Shown piece by piece: positions 34,858 to 43,165 of a DNA stretch of 64,000 nt. Positions within the stretch are counted from its first letter, which is position 1. Each line of letters begins with the position of its first letter. Source of the stretch: Natronocella acetinitrilica (lineage in GTDB: Bacteria > Pseudomonadota > Gammaproteobacteria > Nitrococcales > Aquisalimonadaceae). The notes under the pieces are model-generated. The model made no database searches, was not told where the DNA came from, and worked only from the letters and a program-made list of their open reading frames with translations. The translations under genes and the position numbers were made by a program. The stretch is from contig NZ_JALJXV010000006.1 of assembly GCF_024170285.1 (NCBI RefSeq), positions 62,001 to 126,000 of the forward strand. The letters run 5' to 3'.

Positions 34858-37055
34858 GGGTCCTCCGCGTCGTAGAAGGTGGTAGTGTCATCCTGCCGGG
34901 CAGGCTTCTCAGCTTTGGCCGACGAGTTGGCCGCCTCCTGCTTCACCCGCTGGTACTCGCCCGCCGACAGCGTGACGAACCGCCCTGCCTTCGCCTCGGC
35001 ATCGAGGTCCACGCCGCTCAGCCGGCAGGCCGCAAGCGCGTAGATCAGACAATCGAGGGCCTCGTTGCGGGCGCGAAACTTCCGCCACTCCAGCACGGTG
35101 CGCCCGCGCTGGCGGCGTGGGACCAGCTTCTCGGCGCCGAGCTGCGCGAAGTACTCGTCATCGAATGCAGGGTGGTTGGCGAAATGGATGTAACCCGGGC
35201 ACGCGCCCTGCGCTGCGGGCAACTTCAGGCGGGCGTAGAGGATGCTTTTCGCGGTGTCGACACCGATGGGCTCGATTGGCACGCCACGCTTGCGACGGTA
35301 CCGCCGGCGCTGCCGTCGCCGGCGCTCGTCTTCGACCAGGGGGCGGTTCATGCCGAAGATGCCTTTGATGGCCCACGCGTAAGGCCTACCATCCACCGCG
35401 GCATAGACGGCGTCGGCGTTGTAGCCGCTGTCCACGCAGTAGTACTGCACGCCGTTGTCTTCCAGCGCGGGGTCGAGTTCCAGCCACGCGCCCTCGCCGT
35501 ACTCCGCGGTCTCGCCGGGCAGGATAAGGTGATCCAGCAGCCAGGCCTCCTCGCCTGCGCCAAAGCCGGTGATGGTGACCTCCAGTCGGTCCTTCTGCAC
35601 GTCGACACCGGCGGTCACCAGCACAATGGGCAGCTCGTCACGCTGGTAATTCTCCAGCCGCGTCATCAGCTGCAGGTCGTCGATGCTGTCACCCTGCTCT
35701 GTCCAGACCTCGCCGTCGTAGGTGTTGACGATGGTCTGCATGGCCGCATCGTCGCCCTCGGCATCGAGGGCATCCTGGGCGATCTGCTTCCAGGTCAGGC
35801 CGAGGCCAAGCGGCGTATACAGCGAGTTGGCCGTGTAGCCACGGTGATGCTTGATGTGCGGGCGCTTCGGCACCCATCTGGCGTTGGCCAACAGCGGCGG
35901 CTTCTCTGCCTCGCGGATCTCTCCGCCACATTCGGGGCAATTCACCCAGGCATCGGTGACTAGCTCGGCCTGACCGCTGTCGCCCTCGCGCGGCGGCGCC
36001 GTCTTCCAGTTGAGGTGCTTCTTCCGCTGCATGTAGAAGCTGTGATCACAGTGCGGGCAGGCAACGTGTGGCGTGCGCTGGTCGGATCGCTGGTAGCCGC
36101 GGTCGATGCGGCAGGCGCCCTCGATGGTGGGCGTTGAGCAGTTGTAGGTTTTCGCCCGCGTGAAGGTGCGCTGGCGGTTGGCGATGAGGCGATCGGGGTC
36201 ACCCTCGCCGCCGACGTCCCAGGGAAACGCGCTGGCCTCGTCTTTCGCCACGTAGGGAATGTGGGAGCTGCGCAGGCTGTCTGCGCTGTTGGCGCCGGCC
36301 TTGATGATCCGCGCCCGAGCGCCGTACTCCAGCAGGTCGTCGCGGTTGGTCTTGTTGCGGCTGGCGGTGCTCACCAGATCTTTCAAAACCGTGGTTTCGT
36401 TGATGACCTTGCGCAGCCGCGGATTGAACTCCCGATCGCGCAGCTCCAGCGTCGGCACCACCAGCAGCAGATCCTTGTTCTGCAGGTGGTGCATGATGTA
36501 GCCGATCCAGTTGTACAGCACCTCGGTCCCGCCGATACCCGACGGCTTTTTGAACGTCACCTCCCGCACAGGGCTGTGTTCGCTCAGGCTGTCCATGATT
36601 TCGCGCAGCAGCGGGTTGCGGTCTGTGTCCCACTGCCCTGGTGCGTTCGTGCCGCTCTCAAGCCAGCGGTGCCGGTCCGCCCACTGGCTGACGGTGAGCA
36701 GCCCGCGCGGCTTCACGCCCTTCTGCACTGCCTCGCCGACCAGGGGCAGCACGTCCTGCGTGGCGGCACTGACGCTCTCCCCCACCTCGCGCAGCACGTC
36801 ATGGATAACCTCGGACAGCGCATGGTGGATGGCTGTTTCGTCTTCCATGCCCGCGATCGCGGTCACCAGGCGGTCGTCCAGGTTGGCGAGCCCCTGCAGC
36901 AGTGCGTGGTGGGCGGCGGCCTCGGCGGCGTACAGCTCGTCAGCCAGGCAGGTCTCGGCCACCGCGGCTTCGTACTCCTCCTGGGCCTGCTCCGCCTTCA
37001 GGCGTTCGCGTTCGGCCTGCAGGTCGGTGAGTGTGTACTGCTCTGCGGCACTCAT
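34845..37055 (-). CDS. Terminase large subunit (GpA family)
   Basis: A 736-residue lambda gpA-type packaging ATPase and nuclease. The divergent Walker A is KKPSGIGGTE at 169-178; PYVAKDEASAFPWDVGGEGD follows with the Walker B acidic pair; a four-cysteine knuckle (CPHC and CPEC) lies mid-protein; the nuclease domain with VTAGVDVQKDRLEV follows. About 100 helical residues precede the usual family start. It overlaps the small subunit by four bases. Confidence 0.95.
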   Translation of the reverse strand: MSAAEQYTLTDLQAERERLKAEQAQEEYEAAVAETCLADELYAAEAAAHHALLQGLANLDDRLVTAIAGMEDETAIHHALSEVIHDVLREVGESVSAATQDVLPLVGEAVQKGVKPRGLLTVSQWADRHRWLESGTNAPGQWDTDRNPLLREIMDSLSEHSPVREVTFKKPSGIGGTEVLYNWIGYIMHHLQNKDLLLVVPTLELRDREFNPRLRKVINETTVLKDLVSTASRNKTNRDDLLEYGARARIIKAGANSADSLRSSHIPYVAKDEASAFPWDVGGEGDPDRLIANRQRTFTRAKTYNCSTPTIEGACRIDRGYQRSDQRTPHVACPHCDHSFYMQRKKHLNWKTAPPREGDSGQAELVTDAWVNCPECGGEIREAEKPPLLANARWVPKRPHIKHHRGYTANSLYTPLGLGLTWKQIAQDALDAEGDDAAMQTIVNTYDGEVWTEQGDSIDDLQLMTRLENYQRDELPIVLVTAGVDVQKDRLEVTITGFGAGEEAWLLDHLILPGETAEYGEGAWLELDPALEDNGVQYYCVDSGYNADAVYAAVDGRPYAWAIKGIFGMNRPLVEDERRRRQRRRYRRKRGVPIEPIGVDTAKSILYARLKLPAAQGACPGYIHFANHPAFDDEYFAQLGAEKLVPRRQRGRTVLEWRKFRARNEALDCLIYALAACRLSGVDLDAEAKAGRFVTLSAGEYQRVKQEAANSSAKAEKPARQDDTTTFYDAEDPWLT

Positions 37056-37645
37056 CGCGCGCCACCCCGCTCGCGCAGCCGCCGCACCGCACGCAGCCGC
37101 TCGGCTTTGTGCGCGCGGGTCACGCGCCGCACCTGCTTGGCCAGGATCGCCGCACGGGCCTCACTGTCCGCCAGGCAGAGCCGCGGCGCGGTCTCGTCCA
37201 CCAGGCGCTCCAGGGCAGCCCTGAGAGCGCTGCCGATGGTCAGCGCCTCGCGCTGGACGTCCTGCACGCGATAGCGCTTGTGCCGCCGCAGAGCGCCCTC
37301 GAGCTTGGCAAGCTGGTTGTCGTAGTACAGCTGGGCGCGCTTATGCTGCCGCCGCAGCTCGCTCTGCCCGTCGTCAGCGATTGCGGGCGGTTGCCCGTGG
37401 GGTTGCGTCCCCTGCAACCCGGTCACCGTCGCCGCTGGCAACGCCGCACCGCGGGCCTCAGCATGACGCTCAGCGACGTCTACCCTGCCCCCAGCCGTGC
37501 CGTGATAGCGGGCCAGGCTCTCGTCGACCAACACGCGCCCATGGCCATCCAGCACCAGGCGACCGGCCTGCTTGGCCCGCGTGACCGTGGACTTGTTCAC
37601 GCCGAGCATGTCGGCGAATGCTTTCTGCGACACCGCCCTGCTCAT
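37052..37645 (-). CDS. Terminase small subunit (Nu1-like)
   Basis: 197 residues from the ATG at 37645. The N-terminal winged HTH (SQKAFADMLGVNKSTVTRAK) fits recognition of the packaging site, and a C-terminal helical part (ALERLVDETAPRLCLADSEA) fits holoenzyme assembly. Immediately upstream lies the octamer array, in the position of cosB in lambda. Confidence 0.85.
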   Translation of the reverse strand: MSRAVSQKAFADMLGVNKSTVTRAKQAGRLVLDGHGRVLVDESLARYHGTAGGRVDVAERHAEARGAALPAATVTGLQGTQPHGQPPAIADDGQSELRRQHKRAQLYYDNQLAKLEGALRRHKRYRVQDVQREALTIGSALRAALERLVDETAPRLCLADSEARAAILAKQVRRVTRAHKAERLRAVRRLRERGGAR

Positions 37646-37679
37646 GCCAACCCCCAAAGAAAAACCAGGCCGGAGGCCG

Positions 37680-37936
37680 ATGGAACAGCATGGAACAGGG
37701 TATGGAACACCCTTTGCCTTTCTAACTCCCTGATTTTTCTAAAATGGAACAGATGGAACACATGGAACAGGGGGGGCGCGCATACGCGAGGCACACATGC
37801 GCACGTGTGTACGCGTTTTCTACATGTACGCACGTGCGCGCGGGGGTGTTCCATCTGTTCCATCTGTTCCATTGCTTTCGAATCAATCAGTTGCAAGTGA
37901 CTGCCCCTGTTCCATCCGCTGTTCCATGTGTTCCAT
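37680..37936. repeat. Symmetrical array of twelve ATGGAACA octamers
   Basis: Six direct copies start at 37680, 37690, 37702, 37744, 37753 and 37762; six inverted copies (TGTTCCAT) start at 37847, 37856, 37865, 37908, 37920 and 37929. They form four triplets, with the inner two spaced exactly nine bases. The dyad centre is near 37808. AT-richer stretches lie between the triplets of each half. Candidate packaging site or replication origin. Confidence 0.93.
37776..37842. other. Alternating purine-pyrimidine core of the array
   Basis: Three perfectly alternating tracts: 37776-37788 (13 bases), 37791-37816 (26 bases) and 37821-37842 (22 bases), rich in CG and CA/TG steps, which favour left-handed DNA under supercoiling. 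They fill the space between the two inner octamer triplets. Confidence 0.8.
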
Positions 37937-37947
37937 CGCTGGTCGCA

Positions 37948-40389
37948 TCAGTCCGGCCCCGGCTCTTCCAGGCTGCGCTGGAAGGCGAAAAAACAGTCCG
38001 TGAGCCACACCTGCAGCGTTTCATCCGCCGGTTTGGCCTTGCGCGCCTTCTCCAGCACCTCCGGCGGCGGTATCACCATGCGCTGCTTGCGCGGCGAGCC
38101 GGCGTAGTGCAGATCCTCATAGATGTACTTCGGCGCACTACTCCACCCATTCAGCTTTTTGAGGCGCCCCAGGAACTGGTTCGACTCACGCGGGAAGCGC
38201 ACGCCGTTCGCGCGGCACCATCGCTGGTAGGCGGTGTAGAGGTGTTTGCTGCCGCATGGGCCGATGGGGTGATCCAGCTCGCCGGCGGTCCACTCATCGA
38301 GGAAGCGATCCTCGCTCGGCTTGCTGAGCTGGATGAGGTCGCGTTTCGATTGCGTCATCGGTGGCCGCTTTTTGGGGTGCCACCCTTCCAGGTTGACGTT
38401 CAGCAGGTAGTTATAGAGCGCTGGCACGCCGCCGTTCTCGATCTCAAGCCAGAGCTCGTCGTACCACTCTTCCTTGAGCTGCGGCGGTGTCCAGACGACC
38501 AGGTGGCGACGATCATCATTCTCGATGGGCAGCGGCTGGCCTTCATTGGACAGGTACGCAATGTTGATCTGGTTTCGCTGTCGGTACGCCGTCATGTGCA
38601 TAGGGCGCACGCGCACCCAGTCACCGGTCACCAGCTCCTTGAGCTCATTCTTGATGTGCCACATCTCCTGCCTGGTCACGACCTCCTCGGCCAGCAGGAA
38701 CAGCTTCGACTCCACCCAGTCCTGATTGAACTTGTCCTCGAGGCCTCGCTGGTTCAGCACGGTCGAGTAATCGCCGTAGATCTGCGCCAGCGCCTGGAAC
38801 ACCGCCGACTTCCCCGTTCCCTGCGGCCCGTGCATGATCACCGCGCTGGACATTTTCGCGCCCGGATTCTGCAGCGGGTAAGCCATCCAACAGATCAGCC
38901 AGTCATAGACTTCCTGCGAGTTTTCCTCAGCGCTGCAGAGGTACTCGAGCATTGCCAGGATCGTCTCGCAGTTACCCTGCTTCGGCTCCATCGCCCAGCC
39001 TTTCCAGGTGTTGAGCCGCACCGCCGCATCCTTACCCGACGGATCGAATCCGACCTCATCCAGGTAATACGCCCCGCGGTGGATCCAGGTGGGATGGCGT
39101 TTCACATCTGCGAGCTTCGAGTCCGCCGGCAGCAGCGCCAGCATCTGATCCTTGTGCGCGATCTTCCGCGTCCACGTGTCGAAGACGAACTTCCCCGTTC
39201 CGTCATCGAGCGGCAGGAATCGCTCCACCGCATCATCGACAGACATCACGGACTGCGCCGCACGTCTCCCCCCCGCTCCCCGTTGAGGGTTCCCCGCGCC
39301 GGTGGCGCCACCTGCAACTGACTGCCACCCTGCACGCTGGATGGCCTCCTCCACCTGAACCCGGACGGAGGCCAGGCCACCATCCGGAAAGTGATAAAGG
39401 TCGTTGAAGTCGGTGAGCTTCTTCCGCTCGCGGTCACCAGGGAACGTGGGCGCAACCCACGCGCCAGACACCGCCACCGCCGCGGCCCTCGCCGCGGTGA
39501 TGCCCGGGTTCACCTGGCCGTGGGGTTCGTCGCAGTGCTCGCACACAGTCGAGTCAACCAGGGTCGGCTGCTTGCACGCGCGGCACTTCTGGATGTAGTC
39601 ATCATCGGCGCAGACGAGGATCCGCGCCCCTCGATAAGCCCGGCGCAGCTCCACCGCCACCGGCTGCAGATTGTTCGCCGCGAACGCCACCGCCACCGGC
39701 AGCCCCGTCGCCTCATGCAGTGTCGCCCCAGTGGCAAACCCTTCCACCACTAGGCAGATGCCGCCAGCTGTCGGACTCCCGATCTGGAACCACTTGCCGG
39801 CGATCTCGGCACCCTTTGGCCAGTACTGCTTTTCCAGCTTCCCGCCGCGGTTCTTCCCGCGAATGACCTGCAGGCAGAACACCCGTCCCGGGGCGTCCAT
39901 GGCGGGGATCGCAATGGTGCCCGATCCGTTGGGAGCAAAGCGGACGCCATGAGCGCCCACGCGCTTGCGCTCCAGGTAGTCGCTGGTGCCCTCGGGCGTG
40001 TAGTGCCGCCAGGCGTTGGCCGCTCGGCGAGCTGCGCGCTTGATCTCCGCCTCGCGCTCGGCTTTCGCCCGCCTGGCATTCTCTCGATGGCGCTCCGCGA
40101 TCGCCTTCTTGTCGGCATCGGTGAGCGCCGGCCCCTTCCGGTTAAGCTTGACCTTGTACTTGTTGTGGTCGTTTCCCTGCCAGTAGCCAAAGGAGCCGAC
40201 GATGTACAGCCCCTCCCCACCGGCCTGGCGCGGCAGGCGGAAGTCGGTCAACCAGTACCAGCCTCGCTTCTCGCGGCCGCCGCCCTCGACATAGCACCGG
40301 ACCGGCTTCGCGGAGTTGACCTGCAGGGAGTCCACTCGCAGCCCCAGCGACTGGACCTGCGCCAGCACGTCATCGTGGTTCTCCCACAT
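37948..40389 (-). CDS. Phage primase-helicase (Toprim plus SF3)
   Basis: 813 residues. A Toprim-like domain has LVVEGFATG with Glu216 and the acidic cluster CADDD at 260-264, followed by a zinc knuckle (Cys269, 272, 283, 286). The C-terminal superfamily 3 helicase has Walker A GPQGTGKS at 521-528 and later DDRRHLVVW. Such proteins prime and unwind phage DNA. The start shares a base with the upstream stop (TGATG). It ends just before the octamer array. Confidence 0.9.
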   Translation of the reverse strand: MWENHDDVLAQVQSLGLRVDSLQVNSAKPVRCYVEGGGREKRGWYWLTDFRLPRQAGGEGLYIVGSFGYWQGNDHNKYKVKLNRKGPALTDADKKAIAERHRENARRAKAEREAEIKRAARRAANAWRHYTPEGTSDYLERKRVGAHGVRFAPNGSGTIAIPAMDAPGRVFCLQVIRGKNRGGKLEKQYWPKGAEIAGKWFQIGSPTAGGICLVVEGFATGATLHEATGLPVAVAFAANNLQPVAVELRRAYRGARILVCADDDYIQKCRACKQPTLVDSTVCEHCDEPHGQVNPGITAARAAAVAVSGAWVAPTFPGDRERKKLTDFNDLYHFPDGGLASVRVQVEEAIQRAGWQSVAGGATGAGNPQRGAGGRRAAQSVMSVDDAVERFLPLDDGTGKFVFDTWTRKIAHKDQMLALLPADSKLADVKRHPTWIHRGAYYLDEVGFDPSGKDAAVRLNTWKGWAMEPKQGNCETILAMLEYLCSAEENSQEVYDWLICWMAYPLQNPGAKMSSAVIMHGPQGTGKSAVFQALAQIYGDYSTVLNQRGLEDKFNQDWVESKLFLLAEEVVTRQEMWHIKNELKELVTGDWVRVRPMHMTAYRQRNQINIAYLSNEGQPLPIENDDRRHLVVWTPPQLKEEWYDELWLEIENGGVPALYNYLLNVNLEGWHPKKRPPMTQSKRDLIQLSKPSEDRFLDEWTAGELDHPIGPCGSKHLYTAYQRWCRANGVRFPRESNQFLGRLKKLNGWSSAPKYIYEDLHYAGSPRKQRMVIPPPEVLEKARKAKPADETLQVWLTDCFFAFQRSLEEPGPD

Positions 40390-40622
40390 CAGGCCGGCAC
40401 TCCATGGCCAACCAGGCAGTTGCCTTTATCCAGAGCCCAGCCCCTAGCGGAATTTCGCGCCATTAACCCCCGCAAGTTCACCAGGTCCAGGAAGGACCCG
40501 TGACCGGATTGCAACGCAGGTTGATGCCCGTGGAGCTCGCCGCACGCAACTCGCGCAACAGACAGGCACGACCTGGTCACCCTGGGGGCGCGGGGCTGGT
40601 GGTGAAAACATAGTGAGGCCAT
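40389..40622 (-). CDS. Small early protein, doubtful
   Basis: 77 codons starting five bases after the DksA-like gene and ending in a TGATG overlap with the helicase gene, which is good evidence for translation. The protein (MASLCFHHQPRAPRV... LVGHGVPA) has no recognised motif and a rather unnatural composition, so only the C-terminal part from an internal start may be real. Confidence 0.4.
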   Translation of the reverse strand: MASLCFHHQPRAPRVTRSCLSVARVACGELHGHQPALQSGHGSFLDLVNLRGLMARNSARGWALDKGNCLVGHGVPA

Positions 40623-40627
40623 GGATG

Positions 40628-40864
40628 TCAGCGGCTGGCCGATAGACTGGATCTGCTCTCTTCAATCTCCGCGCAAGGCACGCAGCGCTGGCAGCCTGGG
40701 AGCGCGGTGCGTCTCGCTTTCGGTATGGGCTCACCGCAGTCAACGCACTCCATGGCAGAATGCTCACCGGCAGTGGCGAGCCGTGCCCGCGCGCGCTGCG
40801 CCTCGAGGTGCCGCGCCAGTTCTCGCTCGGTGTAGTCGGTCGCGATATCGCAAGCGTCTGCCAT
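40628..40864 (-). CDS. DksA/TraR-like zinc finger protein
   Basis: 78 residues. The four-cysteine finger MECVDCGEPIPKARRTAL...CQRCVPC is diagnostic of the DksA/TraR group; the N-terminal coil is short, as in TraR. These proteins enter the RNA polymerase secondary channel and alter host promoter choice. The start overlaps the upstream stop (TAATG). Confidence 0.88.
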   Translation of the reverse strand: MADACDIATDYTERELARHLEAQRARARLATAGEHSAMECVDCGEPIPKARRTALPGCQRCVPCAEIEESRSSLSASR

Positions 40865-41004
40865 TACTTCCCCCTGGAGTGGCTGGTGGATAAGGCTTTA
40901 CGGACCAGTACGGCCCAGGCATGGACGGCGCGGCGTTTGCTCTTGGCATCGGCATCAGCGATGCGGCGCGCCTGGTGTAGTGCTGCGTGAAAGGCCGGCG
41001 TCAT
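40864..41004 (-). CDS. Small basic phage protein
   Basis: 46 residues from the ATG at 41004 (MTPAFHAALHQARRIADAD), one amphipathic basic helix. It overlaps the CII-like gene by four bases upstream and the DksA-like gene by one base downstream. Unknown function. Confidence 0.6.
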   Translation of the reverse strand: MTPAFHAALHQARRIADADAKSKRRAVHAWAVLVRKALSTSHSRGK

Positions 41005-41363
41005 CGCTCCAGCTCCTTCAGTGCCTGCTCTATTCGAGGAAGCAACTCGCACAATGTGTCTGCTGCCTGCCGCTTCCTCCGTTTTGGGTCCTCAAGGAAT
41101 CTCTCAACGAGCCAGTAGACTGGGCGCCGATCCTGTGTCGCACCAATGAGTTCCGGAAGGCGATCCAGAGGGAAGTTCCTGTTGTCGTCAGGGTTATCCG
41201 CCAGCATGCGCGACAGCAGACTGGGCGACATGTCCAGATCTGCCGCAATGGCCTTGAATTGCCGACCACACCCGTAGACTGCAGCCCTAACCACGTCTCG
41301 GTATTGCGGGAACTGATCCAAAAGCCCGCCCTCGAAGGACAGCTCCATCTGCTTCTCAGCCAT
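41001..41363 (-). CDS. CII-like regulatory protein
   Basis: 120 residues with a central helix-turn-helix (FKAIAADLDMSPSLLSRML) and a helical C-terminus, resembling the phage regulatory CII family of non-lambda phages. First gene of the leftward early operon after the Cro-like gene. It may activate establishment promoters or the replication genes; its operator could be the repeats just upstream. Confidence 0.75.
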   Translation of the reverse strand: MAEKQMELSFEGGLLDQFPQYRDVVRAAVYGCGRQFKAIAADLDMSPSLLSRMLADNPDDNRNFPLDRLPELIGATQDRRPVYWLVERFLEDPKRRKRQAADTLCELLPRIEQALKELER

Positions 41364-41376
41364 AAACCAGGCCCTC

Positions 41377-41411
41377 GGAAACTGACGGGAACGGAGTTTC
41401 CTGAAGTTTCC
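41377..41411. promoter_or_regulatory. Repeated AGTTTCC sites upstream of the CII-like gene
   Basis: GGAAACT at 41377 and AGTTTCC at 41395 and 41405. The last two are direct repeats exactly ten bases apart, one helical turn, a pattern used by CII-type activators. They lie 14-48 bases before the CII-like start. Confidence 0.45.
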
Positions 41412-41427
41412 GGTCCCGAATCAGGCA

Positions 41428-41458
41428 TAAAAAAAAGGCCGAACCACGAGTGGTAGCC
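41428..41458 (-). terminator. Terminator after the Cro-like gene
   Basis: On the minus strand an imperfect stem (GGCTACCAC / GTGGTTCGGCC) is followed by eight T. It is placed between the Cro-like gene and the CII-like gene, where it could act like the lambda tR1 site that limits leftward early transcription. Confidence 0.5.
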
Positions 41459-41491
41459 AGTCGATTCAAAACAGGGAGCACCGCCTTCATG

Positions 41492-41716
41492 TCACGCAGC
41501 GTCCTCTGCAAACAGATCCGCCAGGTCTGGGCGAAGCTGAGCCGCGGTCACGCTGCCGCCGGACTCTCGCGCGAGCCGCTGTGCGAAACGTGGCCCGGCC
41601 TGCCGATGCCCGTTGAACACCTGCGAGAGATAGGCGACCGACGTCTCGCACTTACTGGCGAGATCCTTCTTCTCAACAGGGCTGAGGTTGCCCCAGTAGT
41701 GTTTGATGGCGTACAT
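41492..41716 (-). CDS. Cro-like repressor
   Basis: 74 residues, a single helix-turn-helix of the YdaS/Cro type (DLASKCETSVAYLSQVFNGHRQAGPRFAQRL). Divergent from cI across a 90-base gap holding three operators. By position it is the lytic-phase repressor. Confidence 0.85.
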   Translation of the reverse strand: MYAIKHYWGNLSPVEKKDLASKCETSVAYLSQVFNGHRQAGPRFAQRLARESGGSVTAAQLRPDLADLFAEDAA

Positions 41717-41728
41717 GAAGCAAGAGAC

Positions 41729-41793
41729 TAGCTATTTGCTATTCACAACACAAGAGCTAAACGCTAGTCGCCACGTGCAATAGCACGTTGCTA
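41729..41793. promoter_or_regulatory. Three CI/Cro operators
   Basis: Thirteen-base sites of pattern TAGC-N5-GCTA at 41729-41741 (TAGCTATTTGCTA), 41754-41766 (GAGCTAAACGCTA, one mismatch) and 41781-41793 (TAGCACGTTGCTA). Starts are 25 and 27 bases apart. Located between the divergent cro-like and cI genes, the layout of lambda OR. Confidence 0.82.
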
Positions 41794-41806
41794 CTGTCGA
41801 ACTAAT

Positions 41807-42523
41807 ATGGCGACAACGATTTCAGAAGTCCGGCGGGAGCGCTTTTCGCGGCTCGCCGAGGGCATGACTCAAGCCGAGCTGGCCGAGACGCTCGACCTTG
41901 CGCCCTCCTATGTCTGGCAGATGCTCAATGGGAAAAGGAACATCGGGAACAAGACGGCGCGAAAGATCGAGCAGCGGCTAGGCTTACCTACGGGCCACCT
42001 GGATGGCCTGAACACAAACTCCGCAGGGACCTCCAAGGACGATCCGGGACTGTATGCCCAGGGATCGGCGACACTTAGGCGGGCGAAGCCATCGCCCAGG
42101 AAGGTTCCCGTTATCAGCTACATCCAGGCTGGCTCACCGAAAGAAGTTCTTGATGACCACGAGCCCGGGAACGGGTTCGAGTACCTCTCCGTCGATGATG
42201 AGCTGGCTGAAGCGTTGGGGCCACATGCCTTTGCCCTGATCGTCGAAGGCCTCAGCATGGCAGACGAATTCAAGCCAGGAGATCGGATTATCGTAGACCC
42301 GAGCGCTGCTTTAAGACCTGGCGATATCGTGGTTGCCAAGCTGGAGGCGGATGAAGCAGCCACGCTGAAAAAGTATCGCGCAAGAGGTAACGACACCAAC
42401 GGTGAACCGATCTTCGAACTGGTGCCTCTGAACGATGATTACGCCACTGTCGTCGTCGACGCGGACAATCCGGCCCAGATAATTGGCCCAGTGGTAGAGC
42501 ACAGGAGAAAGTTGCGCAGATAG
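41807..42523 (+). CDS. CI-type repressor, self-cleaving
   Basis: 238 residues. N-terminal XRE helix-turn-helix (residues ~18-60, TQAELAETLDLAPSYVWQML), then an S24/LexA domain with cleavage site Ala108-Gly109 (IQAGSP), nucleophile Ser150 (VEGLSM) and Lys178. It should maintain lysogeny and be inactivated by RecA upon DNA damage. Its operators recur at both flanks of the immunity region. Confidence 0.93.
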   Translation: MATTISEVRRERFSRLAEGMTQAELAETLDLAPSYVWQMLNGKRNIGNKTARKIEQRLGLPTGHLDGLNTNSAGTSKDDPGLYAQGSATLRRAKPSPRKVPVISYIQAGSPKEVLDDHEPGNGFEYLSVDDELAEALGPHAFALIVEGLSMADEFKPGDRIIVDPSAALRPGDIVVAKLEADEAATLKKYRARGNDTNGEPIFELVPLNDDYATVVVDADNPAQIIGPVVEHRRKLRR

Positions 42524-42544
42524 AAGCGTTAAGGGTGGTGGGTT

Positions 42545-43165
42545 ATGCGAGAGGAGTTTTGGACGGGCGAGACGTGGCTGCAGTTCAACTACCGCGACAG
42601 CAAGGGCCAGCTCACAACCCGTGAAGTTTTGGCCCGTAGCATCTATGAGAAGAACGGACACCTGTACCTATCAGGAATATCGAGCCTGAGAAAGGCCTAC
42701 CGAGAGTTTCGCGTCGAGCGAATTGCCTCAGAGATCATAGACGCCGAAAGCGGTGCAGTCGGGACGCTGCAGGACGTACTCGGGGTGACATTGCCAGATC
42801 CTGGTCGAGACGAAACGTGGACCTATGAGCCGCTGAGCTTTGATGATCTCGACGAGCTGCGCGTTTACGGCCGCCACGCACACCGTGAAATCATACTCTG
42901 GGTTGCGCGCAGAAAGGCGAGGGAGATCGCGGCCACTAGCCTGCGCACGGTGCTGAAACCGACTCACATCGAGATGTACAAAGCGTTCAAGAACGGGAAA
43001 CTGCACAAGCGTCCCCAACTCTGGCTTCGATACTCCGAGGAAGCGCGGTTCCAGTGGGTAAGCAGCTCGACATCACAAAGCGGCTACAAGGACCACCTGC
43101 GCACCATCGCCACGTTCGTTGGCTCGCTCATCGACTACGTGGCACCATCGAAGCCGGTCAAATAA
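42545..43165 (+). CDS. WYL-like domain protein downstream of cI
   Basis: 206 residues. The first ~70 residues resemble a WYL domain: WLQFNYRDSKGQLTTREV, IYEKNGHLYLSGISSLRKAYREFRVERIA. There is no DNA-binding domain; the remaining ~130 residues are of unknown type. It begins 21 bases after cI in the same direction and probably shares its transcript. WYL domains sense ligands such as nucleic acid; a modulator of CI is possible. Confidence 0.65.
   Translation: MREEFWTGETWLQFNYRDSKGQLTTREVLARSIYEKNGHLYLSGISSLRKAYREFRVERIASEIIDAESGAVGTLQDVLGVTLPDPGRDETWTYEPLSFDDLDELRVYGRHAHREIILWVARRKAREIAATSLRTVLKPTHIEMYKAFKNGKLHKRPQLWLRYSEEARFQWVSSSTSQSGYKDHLRTIATFVGSLIDYVAPSKPVK

Noticed and set aside
37680-37936. 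CRISPR array
   Set aside because: Repeats are only eight bases, occur in both orientations, and spacers are not of regular length; no cas genes are present.
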